A stretch of 64,000 nucleotides of DNA from Pseudomonadales bacterium (GTDB lineage: Bacteria; Pseudomonadota; Gammaproteobacteria; Pseudomonadales; Halieaceae). Below are positions 24,944-34,262 of this stretch, piece by piece. Position 1 is the first letter of the stretch. Each line of letters opens with the position of its first letter. The notes under the pieces were generated by a model. That model saw only the letters and a program-made list of their open reading frames with translations, searched no databases and was not told where the DNA came from. Where the stretch lies: contig JACKNN010000002.1 in the NCBI GenBank assembly GCA_024234855.1, positions 372,001 to 436,000 on the forward strand, read 5' to 3'. Position numbers and translations under genes: made by a program.

Positions 24944-27900
24944 ATGAGCCACTTTCTCGACAGATTGCAGTTCTTCAAGAAAAAAACCGGCGAGTTCGCT
25001 GACGGACACGGCGATGTCACCAACGAGTCGCGAGCCTGGGAGGACGGCTACCGCCAGCGCTGGCAGCACGACAAGATCGTGCGGTCGACTCACGGGGTAA
25101 ACTGTACCGGTTCGTGCAGCTGGAAAATCTACGTCAAGAACGGCCTGGTCACCTGGGAAACACAGCAGACGGATTATCCGCGCACGCGGCCCGACCTGCC
25201 CAACCACGAGCCGCGCGGCTGTCCCCGCGGCGCGAGCTATTCCTGGTACCTCTACAGCGCGAACCGGCTCAAGTATCCCAAGGTGCGCAAGCCGCTGCTG
25301 AAACTCTGGCGCGAACAGCGCGGCCAGCATACCAACCCGGTCGATGCCTGGGCGGCTATCGTTGAAGATCCGGTGCGGGCCGAGTCCTACAAGTCGGCCC
25401 GTGGTATGGGTGGCTTCGTGCGCTCCAGTTGGGATGAAGTCAACGAGATCATCGCCAGCGCCAACATTTACACCATCAAGAAATACGGGCCCGACAGGGT
25501 GGTTGGCTTCTCGCCGATTCCCGCCATGTCCATGGTGTCCTATGCCGCCGGCTCGCGCTACCTGTCACTCATCGGTGGCGTCTGTATGAGTTTTTACGAC
25601 TGGTACTGCGACTTGCCGCCGGCTTCCCCCATGACCTGGGGCGAACAGACCGACGTGCCCGAGTCGGCCGACTGGTACAACTCGAATTACCTGATCCTGT
25701 GGGGCTCAAATGTGCCCCAGACCCGCACCCCCGACGCCCACTTCTTTACCGAGGTGCGCTACAAGGGCGCCAAGGGCGTGGTGATTACCCCCGATTATTC
25801 GGAAGCGGCCAAGCTGGCGGATACCTGGCTCAACCCCAAGCAGGGTACCGATGCCGCTATCGCGATGGCTTTCGGCCATGTCATTCTGAAAGAGTTCCAC
25901 CTGGATCATCCCAGCGAGTATTTCACCGATTATGTGCGCCGCTATTCGGATATGCCGATGCTGGTGGTGCTGGATGAATACGAAGCCGGCGTGCGACCTG
26001 CGCGATTTCTGCGCGCGAGCGACCTGGCGGGCGACGTTGCCGGGCAAAGCAATGCCGAGTGGAAGACTATCGCTGTGGATGAAAACAGTGGCGACCTGGT
26101 GTCACCCCAGGGCTCGGTTGGTTACCGCTGGGACGGCAGCGCCCGCTGGAACATGGAAGAGCGCGAGGGCGTCGAGGGCCATGAGGTTAAACTCCAGCTG
26201 TCGCTGATCAAGCCCGGATGCAGCGTCGCCTCGGTGGCCTTTCCCTACTTTGCCAATGAGGCGCCCGAGCAGTGGGAGCACCAGCCCGGGGAGTCTGTCC
26301 AGTATCGCAACGTACCGTGCCGGGAGATCGGCCTCGCCGACGGCAGCCGCACGAAGGTCGCCACCGTGTACGACCTGACCATGGCCAACTACTCCCTGGA
26401 CCGCGGTCTGGGTGGCGCCAATGTCGCCGCGGATTTTAACGATGACAGTGTCGCCTATACCCCCGCCTGGCAGGAAAAAATTACCGGGGTGGACCGGGCC
26501 AAGGTCATTCAGGTGGCGCGGGAGTTTGCCGATACCGCCAACAAGACCCGCGGCAAGTCGATGATTATTGTGGGCGCGGCGATGAACCACTGGTACCACA
26601 TGGATATGAACTACCGCGGCCTGATCAATATGCTGATCATGTGTGGCTGCGTGGGCCAGAGTGGCGGCGGCTGGGCGCACTATGTCGGCCAGGAGAAACT
26701 GCGGCCGCAAACCGGCTGGCTGCCGCTGGCATTTGGCCTCGACTGGAGCCGGCCGCCCAGACAGATGAACTCCACCTCGTTCTTTTACAATCACAGCTCC
26801 CAGTGGCGCCACGAGAAGGTGGATATGCACGACGTGCTGTCACCACTTGCGGACAAAAACCGGCATCCGCGACACACGCTGGACTACAACATCAAGGCCG
26901 AACGCATGGGTTGGTTGCCCAGCGCACCCCAACTCAATCGCAATCCGCTGCAGATCGTCAAGGAGGCTGATGCCGCCGGTGTTGACCCGAAGGAGTATCT
27001 GGTCAGGCAGTTGAAGAGCGGCGAAACCCGGTTCGCCTGCGAGTCGCCGGACGATCCGGCCAACTTCCCGCGCAATATGTTTATCTGGCGCTCGAACCTG
27101 CTGGGTTCGTCGGGCAAGGGTCATGAGTACATGCTCAAGTACCTGCTGGGCACCCGCAACGGCGTGATGAATGAGGATAATGGCACTCGTGACGGCCTGA
27201 TACCGAATGAGGCGGACTGGGTGCCACAGGGCGCCGAGGGCAAGCTGGACCTGGTGGTGACACTGGATTTTCGCATGTCCTCCACCTGCCTCTACTCGGA
27301 TATCGTCCTGCCAACTGCCTGCTGGTACGAAAAGGATGACCTGAATACCTCGGATATGCATCCGTTCATTCATCCGCTGTCCAAGGCTACGGACCCGGCC
27401 TGGGAGGCGAAGTCAGACTGGGATATCTACAAGGGTATTGCCAGGAAATTCTCGGAGATTGCAGAGGGCAACCTCGGGGTGGAGAAAGATATCGTAACCG
27501 TCCCCATCCTGCACGATACCCCCGGGGAAATAGCGCAGCCCTTTGACGTTAAGGACTGGAAGCACGGTGAGTGTGATCTGCTGCCCGGCAAGACCGCCCC
27601 CAATATGGTGGTGGTAGAGCGCGATTATCCTGCAACGTATCGCAAGTTCACCTCACTGGGTCCGGCCCTGGAAAAACTTGGCAATGGCGGCAAGGGTATC
27701 AACTGGAATACCGACGATGAGGTCGAATTGCTGCGCCAGCTCAACTACACGGTGGCTGACACGGGTGTCGCCAGGGGGCAGCCGAGGATAGAGACCGCTA
27801 TCGACGCGGCGGAAGTGATTCTCACCCTGGCGCCGGAGACCAATGGCAATGTCGCCGTGAAGGCCTGGGACGCGCTTGGTAAGTTTACGGGACTTGACCA

Positions 27901-28705
27901 CAGGCACCTGGCGCTGCCCAAGCACGACGAAAAGATTCGCTTCCGCGACGTGCAGGCGCAGCCGCGTAAAATCATTTCCTCGCCCACCTGGTCGGGGCTG
28001 GAGGACGAGCATGTCAGCTATAACGCGGGTTATACCAACGTGCACGAGCTGATTCCCTGGCGCACCATTACCGGCAGGCAGCAGTTCTACCAGGATCATA
28101 CCTGGATGCAGGCCTTCGGCGAGCAGATGATCTCCTACCGGCCGCCCATCCACACCCGCTCCATTGAGTTGCTCAAGGGCGTGAAACCCAACGGCAACAA
28201 GGAACTGGTGCTGAACTTCCTTACGCCGCACCAGAAGTGGGGGATTCACAGCACTTACTCCGACAACCTGCTGATGCTCACCCTGTCGCGCGGCGGGCCG
28301 ATTATCTGGATTAATGAACAGGACGCGAAGAGTGTGGGTATTGAGGATAACGACTGGATCGACACCTTCAACGCCAATGGTGCAATTGCCTGTCGCGCGG
28401 TGGTAAGCCAGCGTGTCAAACCCGGCTCCGCCATGATGTATCACGCCCAGGAGCGGATCGTGAACACGCCCGGCTCGGCCGTGACCGGCACCCGTGGCGG
28501 TCATCACAACTCGGTAACCCGGGTGGTGATGAAGCCGACCCATATGATTGGCGGCTATGCCCAGCAGTCCTGGGGTTTCAATTACTACGGTACGGTCGGC
28601 TGCAACCGCGATGAAATGGTGGTGGTCCGCAAGATGGCCGCCGTGGAATGGCTCGACGGCCCGGACGGAGACCATCCCCCCCTGCCATTGGCGCAAGACG
28701 TATAA
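24944..28705 (+). CDS. narG: Respiratory nitrate reductase alpha subunit
   Basis: A 1253-residue molybdenum catalytic subunit that reduces nitrate to nitrite on the cytoplasmic face. The N-terminal FS0 cluster ligands are present in HGVNCTGSCSWK with the fourth cysteine in GCPRGAS, including the histidine ligand typical of NarG. The molybdenum-site region ADWYNSNYLILWGSNVPQTR and DYSEAAKLADTWLNPKQGTD are well conserved, and HNSVTRVVMKPTHMIGGYAQ near the end is the typical C-terminal block. Length is normal. No Tat signal is visible, as expected for a cytoplasmic-facing NarG. It is followed by narH after 12 bp. Confidence 0.97.
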   Translation: MSHFLDRLQFFKKKTGEFADGHGDVTNESRAWEDGYRQRWQHDKIVRSTHGVNCTGSCSWKIYVKNGLVTWETQQTDYPRTRPDLPNHEPRGCPRGASYSWYLYSANRLKYPKVRKPLLKLWREQRGQHTNPVDAWAAIVEDPVRAESYKSARGMGGFVRSSWDEVNEIIASANIYTIKKYGPDRVVGFSPIPAMSMVSYAAGSRYLSLIGGVCMSFYDWYCDLPPASPMTWGEQTDVPESADWYNSNYLILWGSNVPQTRTPDAHFFTEVRYKGAKGVVITPDYSEAAKLADTWLNPKQGTDAAIAMAFGHVILKEFHLDHPSEYFTDYVRRYSDMPMLVVLDEYEAGVRPARFLRASDLAGDVAGQSNAEWKTIAVDENSGDLVSPQGSVGYRWDGSARWNMEEREGVEGHEVKLQLSLIKPGCSVASVAFPYFANEAPEQWEHQPGESVQYRNVPCREIGLADGSRTKVATVYDLTMANYSLDRGLGGANVAADFNDDSVAYTPAWQEKITGVDRAKVIQVAREFADTANKTRGKSMIIVGAAMNHWYHMDMNYRGLINMLIMCGCVGQSGGGWAHYVGQEKLRPQTGWLPLAFGLDWSRPPRQMNSTSFFYNHSSQWRHEKVDMHDVLSPLADKNRHPRHTLDYNIKAERMGWLPSAPQLNRNPLQIVKEADAAGVDPKEYLVRQLKSGETRFACESPDDPANFPRNMFIWRSNLLGSSGKGHEYMLKYLLGTRNGVMNEDNGTRDGLIPNEADWVPQGAEGKLDLVVTLDFRMSSTCLYSDIVLPTACWYEKDDLNTSDMHPFIHPLSKATDPAWEAKSDWDIYKGIARKFSEIAEGNLGVEKDIVTVPILHDTPGEIAQPFDVKDWKHGECDLLPGKTAPNMVVVERDYPATYRKFTSLGPALEKLGNGGKGINWNTDDEVELLRQLNYTVADTGVARGQPRIETAIDAAEVILTLAPETNGNVAVKAWDALGKFTGLDHRHLALPKHDEKIRFRDVQAQPRKIISSPTWSGLEDEHVSYNAGYTNVHELIPWRTITGRQQFYQDHTWMQAFGEQMISYRPPIHTRSIELLKGVKPNGNKELVLNFLTPHQKWGIHSTYSDNLLMLTLSRGGPIIWINEQDAKSVGIEDNDWIDTFNANGAIACRAVVSQRVKPGSAMMYHAQERIVNTPGSAVTGTRGGHHNSVTRVVMKPTHMIGGYAQQSWGFNYYGTVGCNRDEMVVVRKMAAVEWLDGPDGDHPPLPLAQDV

Positions 28706-28717
28706 GGAGAAGGGCTG

Positions 28718-30259
28718 ATGAAAATTCGTTCACAAGTGGGCATGGTGCTCAACCTCGACAAGTGCATCGGTTGCCACACCTGTTCCATCACCTGCAAGAA
28801 TGTCTGGACCTCTCGCGAGGGTATGGAATACGCCTGGTTCAATAATGTCGAGTCCAAGCCCGGCGTCGGCTATCCCAACAACTGGGAGGACCAGGACAAG
28901 TGGAAGGGCGGCTGGCAGCGCAGCGGTGACGGCAAGATCACCCCGCGCATAGGCGGCAAGATGAAGGTGCTCGCCAAGATCTTCGCCAACCCGGATATGC
29001 CCCAGATCGATGACTATTACGAGCCCTTCGATTTTGATTACCAGAACCTGCACACTGCCAGGCAGGGCGAGCACCAGCCCACAGCCCGGCCGCGCTCCCT
29101 GATCAGCGGCCAGCGCATGGAGAAAATCGAGGGCAGTGCCAACTGGGAAGAGATCCTGGGCGGCGAGTACGAGAAGCGCAACAAGGACAAGAACTTCGAC
29201 AACATAGAGAAGCAGATCTACGGCGAGTACGAAAACACGTTCATGATGTATATGCCGCGCCTGTGCGAGCACTGCCTCAACCCGACCTGCGTGGCGTCCT
29301 GCCCCAGCGGGGCTATCTACAAGCGTGAGGAAGACGGTATTGTCCTGATCGACCAGGACAAGTGTCGCGGCTGGCGCATGTGTATCTCCGGTTGTCCTTA
29401 CAAGAAGATCTATTTCAACTGGAAGAGCGGCAAGTCCGAGAAGTGCATTTTCTGCTATCCGCGCATCGAGGCCGGTATGCCCACGGTGTGTTCGGAAACC
29501 TGCGTCGGTCGCATTCGCTACCTGGGTGTGCTGCTGTACGACGCCGACAAGATTCTCGAGGTGGCCTCCACCGGGTCCGAGCAGGATCTTTACGAGAAAC
29601 AATTGGAAGTGTTCCTCGACCCACATGACCCCGCGGTGATTGCCCAGGCGCGCAAGGATGGCGTGCCGGATTCCGTGATCGAGTCGGCCCAGCAATCGCC
29701 GGTGTATAAACTGGCGGTTGACTGGAAGCTGGCGCTGCCCCTGCACCCGGAATACCGCACCATGCCCATGGTCTGGTACGTGCCGCCGCTGTCGCCCATC
29801 CAGGGCGCCGCGGACGCCGGTCATATCGGCATGAGCGGGGTCATTCCCGATGTCGACTCGCTGCGCATTCCTATCCAATACCTGGCCAATATGCTCACGG
29901 CGGGCGACGAAAAGCCGGTGCGCCTGGCGCTGAAACGCCTGCTGGCCATGCGCGCCTTCAAGCGCAGCCAGAACGTGGAAGGGGTGGAGGACCTGGCCGT
30001 ACTCGAAGATGTGGGCCTGAGCGTCGCCCAGGTCGAGGAGATGTACCGCTACCTGGCGATCGCCAATTACGAAGATCGCTTTGTCGTACCGACCGCACAC
30101 CGGGAGGAGGCCTTGAAATATGCCCAGGCCGAGGCCAATGGCTGTGGCTTCAGTTTTGGCAATGGCTGCAGCGACGGCAACAGTGAGGTGAATATGTTTG
30201 GCGGCAAGAAAATCAATCGCAGGGACGTTATCGCCTCCGTCCAGATCTGGGAGGAGTAG
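28718..30259 (+). CDS. narH: Respiratory nitrate reductase beta subunit
   Basis: A 513-residue electron-transfer subunit with four Fe-S clusters. Cysteine groups seen: CIGCHTCSITCKNVW, CEHCLNPTCVASCPSGA, CRGWRMCISGCPYKK (tryptophan replaces one cysteine, giving the 3Fe-4S cluster typical of NarH) and CIFCYPRIEAGMPTVCSETC. These carry electrons from the NarI hemes to NarG. Start ATG 28718 with AAGGAG 8 nt upstream. The stop at 30257-30259 is 2 bp before narJ, whose ribosome-binding site lies inside the narH end. Length is typical. Confidence 0.97.
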   Translation: MKIRSQVGMVLNLDKCIGCHTCSITCKNVWTSREGMEYAWFNNVESKPGVGYPNNWEDQDKWKGGWQRSGDGKITPRIGGKMKVLAKIFANPDMPQIDDYYEPFDFDYQNLHTARQGEHQPTARPRSLISGQRMEKIEGSANWEEILGGEYEKRNKDKNFDNIEKQIYGEYENTFMMYMPRLCEHCLNPTCVASCPSGAIYKREEDGIVLIDQDKCRGWRMCISGCPYKKIYFNWKSGKSEKCIFCYPRIEAGMPTVCSETCVGRIRYLGVLLYDADKILEVASTGSEQDLYEKQLEVFLDPHDPAVIAQARKDGVPDSVIESAQQSPVYKLAVDWKLALPLHPEYRTMPMVWYVPPLSPIQGAADAGHIGMSGVIPDVDSLRIPIQYLANMLTAGDEKPVRLALKRLLAMRAFKRSQNVEGVEDLAVLEDVGLSVAQVEEMYRYLAIANYEDRFVVPTAHREEALKYAQAEANGCGFSFGNGCSDGNSEVNMFGGKKINRRDVIASVQIWEE

Positions 30260-30261
30260 GT

Positions 30262-31017
30262 ATGCGCATACTGAAAATTATCAGCCGTCTGCTGGATTAT
30301 CCCCGGGCGGAATTGCACGCTTACCGGGCGGATCTGGCGCTGGAGATCGGTGAGTCAAGGGAGGTTTCCCCGCAGATGCGCTTGCGCCTGTTGGAGGCGT
30401 TGACTCAGCTGGGTGGTGGTGAATTGATGGACGCTCAGGAGAATTACGGCCTGTTGTTTGACCAGGGGCGCTCGTTATCGCTGCACCTGTTTGAACATGT
30501 GCACGGGGAATCGCGCGATAGAGGCCAGGCGATGGTCGACCTGATCGATATCTACCGCAAGAACGGCTTTGAACTTGACGCGCTGGAACTGCCGGACTAT
30601 TTGCCGCTGTTCCTTGAGTACCTGTCAAACCGCCCCGACCCGGAGGCGAGGGAGTGGCTGGCGGATGTGTCCCACATTCTCGCCCGCGTCGCAGCGCGCC
30701 TCGAGGAGCGGGGTGAGGCCGGCGCCGTCTATGCGGCCCTGCTGGAAGCCCTGTTGATGATTGCCGGACAGGAGCAGCAACTGGCCGCTCTGCGCGGCAC
30801 CCTGTCCGATGAGAAGCCCGACAATACGCCTGAAGCCATCGACGAAGAGTGGGAAGAGACCGCGGTGACCTTTGGCACGCCGGACAAGGCCTGCGGCCTT
30901 GAGCAAAAGCCCGTTGTAAACCAGACCACACCACTGCACTGGGTCGATGCCTCCGCTGGCGCCGATCCGCGCGTCACTGGCTCAGGGCCCGTTCGGGCCG
31001 GGGGGTATGTAGCATGA
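30262..31017 (+). CDS. narJ: Nitrate reductase assembly chaperone NarJ
   Basis: A 251-residue cytoplasmic chaperone needed to load molybdenum cofactor into NarG and dock it on NarI; it is not part of the final enzyme. The all-helical TorD/NarJ fold is seen in ISRLLDYPRAELHAY, ENYGLLFDQGRSLSLHLFEH and GDELDALELPDYLPLFLEYLS-type sequence. The C-terminal 50 residues are low complexity and less conserved. GGAGG just upstream overlaps the narH stop. The last 4 bp overlap narI (ATGA). Confidence 0.94.
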   Translation: MRILKIISRLLDYPRAELHAYRADLALEIGESREVSPQMRLRLLEALTQLGGGELMDAQENYGLLFDQGRSLSLHLFEHVHGESRDRGQAMVDLIDIYRKNGFELDALELPDYLPLFLEYLSNRPDPEAREWLADVSHILARVAARLEERGEAGAVYAALLEALLMIAGQEQQLAALRGTLSDEKPDNTPEAIDEEWEETAVTFGTPDKACGLEQKPVVNQTTPLHWVDASAGADPRVTGSGPVRAGGYVA

Positions 31018-31703
31018 ATTTTGATATGAATACGGTACTTTTTGCCCTGTATCCCTATATCGCCATCGCAGTATGTGTTATCGGTTGCTGGGTGCGCTTT
31101 GACCGTGAGCAGTACACCTGGCGCGCGGGATCCAGCCAGCTGATGCGCACCAGGGGCATGGTGGTGGCGAGCAACTGCTTCCACATAGGCATCCTGTTCA
31201 TCCTGGCCGGGCATTTCGTCGGCCTGCTCACGCCCGAGGCGATTTACCACCACGTAATATCGACTGAGGCCAAGCAAATTCTGGCGATGGCCTCCGGTGG
31301 TTTCTTTGGAGTGGTTTGCCTGGTGGGCCTGGCCATGTTGCTCCACCGCCGCATCACGGATCCGCGGGTCAGCGCCACCGGGACCCGGGGGGACCTGGCC
31401 GTACTGGTGTTGCTGGGGATCCAGTTACTACTGGGTCTTGCGACGATTTTCGCCTCTATGCAGCACCTCGACGGCTCAGTCATGCTAATGCTGGCAGGTT
31501 GGGCGCAGAGCATCGTGACCTTCCAGCCGGCACAGGCGGCGGCCTATATCGCCAATGTCCATATTATTTACAAACTGCACGTCTTTTTCGGTATCAGCAT
31601 CGTGCTGGTGTTGCCGTTTACCCGCTTGGTTCACATCATCAGTGCACCTATCTGGTATTTCGGGCGGGGCTACCAGATTGTCAGGCAGAAGAAAGCCTAC
31701 TGA
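31014..31703 (+). CDS. narI: Respiratory nitrate reductase gamma subunit, cytochrome b
   Basis: A 229-residue membrane subunit with five helices that oxidises quinol at the periplasmic side and holds two b hemes. Visible features: LFALYPYIAIAVCVIGCWVRF, SNCFHIGILFILAGHFVGLL with two histidines, and IIYKLHVFFGISIVLVLPFTRLVHI with two more, giving the two axial pairs. Overlaps narJ by 4 bp. Electron transfer to NarH allows proton-motive-force generation. Length is normal. Confidence 0.95.
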   Translation: MNFDMNTVLFALYPYIAIAVCVIGCWVRFDREQYTWRAGSSQLMRTRGMVVASNCFHIGILFILAGHFVGLLTPEAIYHHVISTEAKQILAMASGGFFGVVCLVGLAMLLHRRITDPRVSATGTRGDLAVLVLLGIQLLLGLATIFASMQHLDGSVMLMLAGWAQSIVTFQPAQAAAYIANVHIIYKLHVFFGISIVLVLPFTRLVHIISAPIWYFGRGYQIVRQKKAY

Positions 31704-31749
31704 ATACGCCGGTCCAAACGATCGGGAATTACCACAACAGGGGGAAGTT

Positions 31750-32985
31750 ATGAAACATAATGTGAACTACAACAGGGTTTTCGCCGGTCTGCTGCTGGCG
31801 GGCATGACAGCTTCGAGCTGGGGTGCCGAAGGGATCACCACCAGTCTGGAAGAGGCCGTCAAGGGCGGCACCGTAGCGCTCGACTTCCGCTACCGCTTCG
31901 AGGGCGTGGACCAGGACGGCATCGATAAGGATGCCGAGGCCTCCACGCTGCGCTCGCGCATCACCGCCACCTCTGGCGCTATCCACGGCTTTACCATATT
32001 GGGCGAGGCGGACAATGTTTCCGTGGTCGGATCTACCCGCTATAACTCCACCGTCAATGACAAAACCCAGTACCCGGTCGTCGCTGACCCGAAGGGCACT
32101 GAAATCAACCAGGTATACCTCAAGTACACCGCCGACTCCGGCTACGGGATATACGGCCGGCAGCGTATCAACTACAGCAACCAGCGCTTTGTCGGCGGTG
32201 TCGCCTGGCGCCAGAATGAGCAGTCGTTTGACGGTTTCCGTGCCGACTGGCAGGTACTGGACAGTGTGAACGTGGATTACAGCTACAGCTATCGCGTACA
32301 CCGGGTGTTCGGCCCCGATGACGGCGTAAACCCGGCCGAGTGGGACGGTGATAACCACTTCCTGTATGTGGACTGGAAGGTCGCTGAGGGCCACAACATC
32401 GGTGCCTACGGTTACTACATTGACGTCGATTCGCAGCAGGGCTACGGCGATGGCAAGACTGTCAATAATTCGAGTGAGACCTGGGGCCTTGAGTACGTTG
32501 GCAAGGTGTCGGTGCTGAACCTGCGTGCGGCCTATGCATCACAGGCGGATGCCGGTGACAGCGAGCTCGATTACAACGCCGATTACTACCTGCTGGAAGT
32601 GGGTGGCAAGGTGGCGGGCATAGGCCTCAAGGGCGGCTACGAAGTCCTTGCGGCCGGTGACGGCACCGGTTTCGCAACACCCCTGGCCACCTTGCATAAA
32701 TTCCAGGGTTGGGCCGACAAGTTCCTGAGTACCCCCGGCGACGGCGTCGAAGACATGTACTTCGGAGTGGACGCTATGGCGGGCCCCTTCGTGGTGGCGG
32801 CGATTTACCACAATTTTCAGGCGGAGGACTCCAGCGAGGACTTTGGTGACGAGATCGACCTGTCAGCTACCTGGCCGGTGAATGAGCATTTCTCCACCGA
32901 GTTGAAGTTCGCCGGCTTCTCCGCCGACGGCAACCGCTACACCGACACCAACAAACTGTGGCTGACGCTGCAACTCAAGCTCTGA
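31750..32985 (+). CDS. Outer-membrane porin, putative
   Basis: A 411-residue protein with a signal peptide (YNRVFAGLLLAGMTASSWGA) and a mature part made of alternating strands rich in aromatic and acidic residues (LDFRYRFEGVDQDG, DADYYLLEVGGKVAGIGLKG-type), ending in a strand LWLTLQLKL. This is the pattern of a 16- to 18-strand beta-barrel, similar to alginate-export or Opr-type porins. ATG 31750 follows GGGGAA. Being 46 bp downstream of narI it is probably the last gene of the nitrate operon and may admit nitrate across the outer membrane, but that is inference from position. Confidence 0.75.
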   Translation: MKHNVNYNRVFAGLLLAGMTASSWGAEGITTSLEEAVKGGTVALDFRYRFEGVDQDGIDKDAEASTLRSRITATSGAIHGFTILGEADNVSVVGSTRYNSTVNDKTQYPVVADPKGTEINQVYLKYTADSGYGIYGRQRINYSNQRFVGGVAWRQNEQSFDGFRADWQVLDSVNVDYSYSYRVHRVFGPDDGVNPAEWDGDNHFLYVDWKVAEGHNIGAYGYYIDVDSQQGYGDGKTVNNSSETWGLEYVGKVSVLNLRAAYASQADAGDSELDYNADYYLLEVGGKVAGIGLKGGYEVLAAGDGTGFATPLATLHKFQGWADKFLSTPGDGVEDMYFGVDAMAGPFVVAAIYHNFQAEDSSEDFGDEIDLSATWPVNEHFSTELKFAGFSADGNRYTDTNKLWLTLQLKL

Positions 32986-32992
32986 CAGCAGC

Positions 32993-33028
32993 GCCCGGGC
33001 GACTCGGGAATATCGAGTTAGTCCGGGC
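32993..33028. other. Hairpin between convergent porin and lipoprotein genes
   Basis: GCCCGG (32993-32998) pairs with CCGGGC (33023-33028), and inside this ACTCG pairs with CGAGT. It lies just past the porin stop in a convergent gap. No T run follows on either strand, so termination would need to be factor-assisted. Confidence 0.35.
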
Positions 33029-33094
33029 AATGCGCCGACCCCAAACGTCAGCACTTTACGGTTCTCGACCAGCCCGGCGCCTGTTCGCGCAAGA

Positions 33095-33688
33095 TTATTC
33101 CAGAGTCTGCTGTCCGCTGCCGGTCGGTGTTCCACGCCGCTGGATACCGCTCTGCCCCATGTCAGGACGCGAACCGCTGTTGATGGCCTCGGGCAGCGGA
33201 GACAGCAGGGTAGCGCCCCACTGGTGCTGGGGCATGTCGTCAACCATGTCCTCGACATCCACCATGCTGACCAGCCCGAGCATGGGCTGGATGGCCTGCC
33301 CGCCGCCCGCATCATTGCTCCAGCGGGCAAAACTGCTGGCGGTGACCCGATGCTGCCGATTGAACATCACCAGCAGGAACTCGCCATGCATATGGGCCTT
33401 GCCCCAATCGATTGACAGCAGGTCGGCGCCCATGGCGCCAAGGCTGAGGCCGATGGTGTCCTCGCGTATCTGCCAGAACTCCCAGGCCAGGACATAACCG
33501 TTGCCGACCGCCGACAGGCGCTGGGGTGGGCCCAGCCTGGCCAGTACATCCCCCAGCGAGAGCGTATTGCTGTCGCCGACCGGCAGGGATTCCGGTGAGA
33601 GCCGGGTGCCGAGCTCATAACGCCACTGGGTACAGCCGGACAGTAGCAGCACCAGCAAGACAGTGCCCAGGGTGCGGCAATCAGGCAT
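33095..33688 (-). CDS. Hypothetical lipoprotein with BamE/SmpA-like motif
   Basis: A 197-residue lipoprotein, lipobox LLLSGC. The mature part has SLGDVLARLGPPQRLSAVGN followed by YVLAWEFWQI, the pattern of a small BamE/SmpA-like fold (a helix, then strands after a GPP turn). The C-terminal half is less structured. Its ATG at 33688 overlaps the stop of the upstream lipoprotein gene (ATGCCTGA), so both are translated from one mRNA. It appears related to that upstream protein. Function unknown; envelope location is inferred. Confidence 0.65.
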   Translation of the reverse strand: MPDCRTLGTVLLVLLLSGCTQWRYELGTRLSPESLPVGDSNTLSLGDVLARLGPPQRLSAVGNGYVLAWEFWQIREDTIGLSLGAMGADLLSIDWGKAHMHGEFLLVMFNRQHRVTASSFARWSNDAGGGQAIQPMLGLVSMVDVEDMVDDMPQHQWGATLLSPLPEAINSGSRPDMGQSGIQRRGTPTGSGQQTLE

Positions 33689-34052
33689 CGGCAGGCACAT
33701 CGATGCGGGTCGCGAAGTCAGTCAGGATATCGTTCTCGTTAAAAAAGAGGATGGCGCGATCATAATGCGTGTCGATCTTTATCCGGTTGTAGAGGATCAG
33801 GATCAAGCCATCACCTTTGGAGCGCTCGAACAAGTAGTACAGAACCGTTTCTTCCTCCAGCGAAATAACCTGCGAGGGCGGCCCCAGTAGTCTCAGGACC
33901 TCCCCGCGGGTGGTCTCGCCGCGCACCAGGTGTGAGGTAACAGCCTCCTGCCAGGTGACCTCCACACCGCGCTTGTTTTCGTACTGGGCGCAGCCCGCCA
34001 GAACCGCGGCGAACAGGCCGGCGGCAACCAGGGCAGACAGGGGTTTCATCAT
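33681..34052 (-). CDS. Small lipoprotein with SmpA/OmlA-like motif
   Basis: A 123-residue lipoprotein, lipobox AVLAGCAQYENK. The core RGETTRGEVLRLLGPPSQVI then EETVLYYLFERSKGDG is the BamE/SmpA-like helix-turn-strand signature, and it ends DRAILFFNENDILTDF. Start ATG 34052, seven bases after GGAG; the longer open frame to 34418 lacks a signal. It is the first gene of a two-gene unit, divergent from the alcohol dehydrogenase by about 210 bp. Envelope protein of unknown role. Confidence 0.7.
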   Translation of the reverse strand: MMKPLSALVAAGLFAAVLAGCAQYENKRGVEVTWQEAVTSHLVRGETTRGEVLRLLGPPSQVISLEEETVLYYLFERSKGDGLILILYNRIKIDTHYDRAILFFNENDILTDFATRIDVPADA

Positions 34053-34262
34053 GGGCAGGCTCCGGGCAGGTGGAAAGGTCCAGAATATGCCATCCCCGGC
34101 GACAGCGAAACCGGCCTGCGCAGATCTTCCACGCAAAACCCGGGCACGAACCCGGGCGGGCAGGCGGTATGGCCCTGTTTTTTTTGCTGCGAGGTACTTA
34201 AGACGGTGAATTTTGACTACTATAGGCGCAGGTTGCACCAGAATAATGACAGGATGAATACC

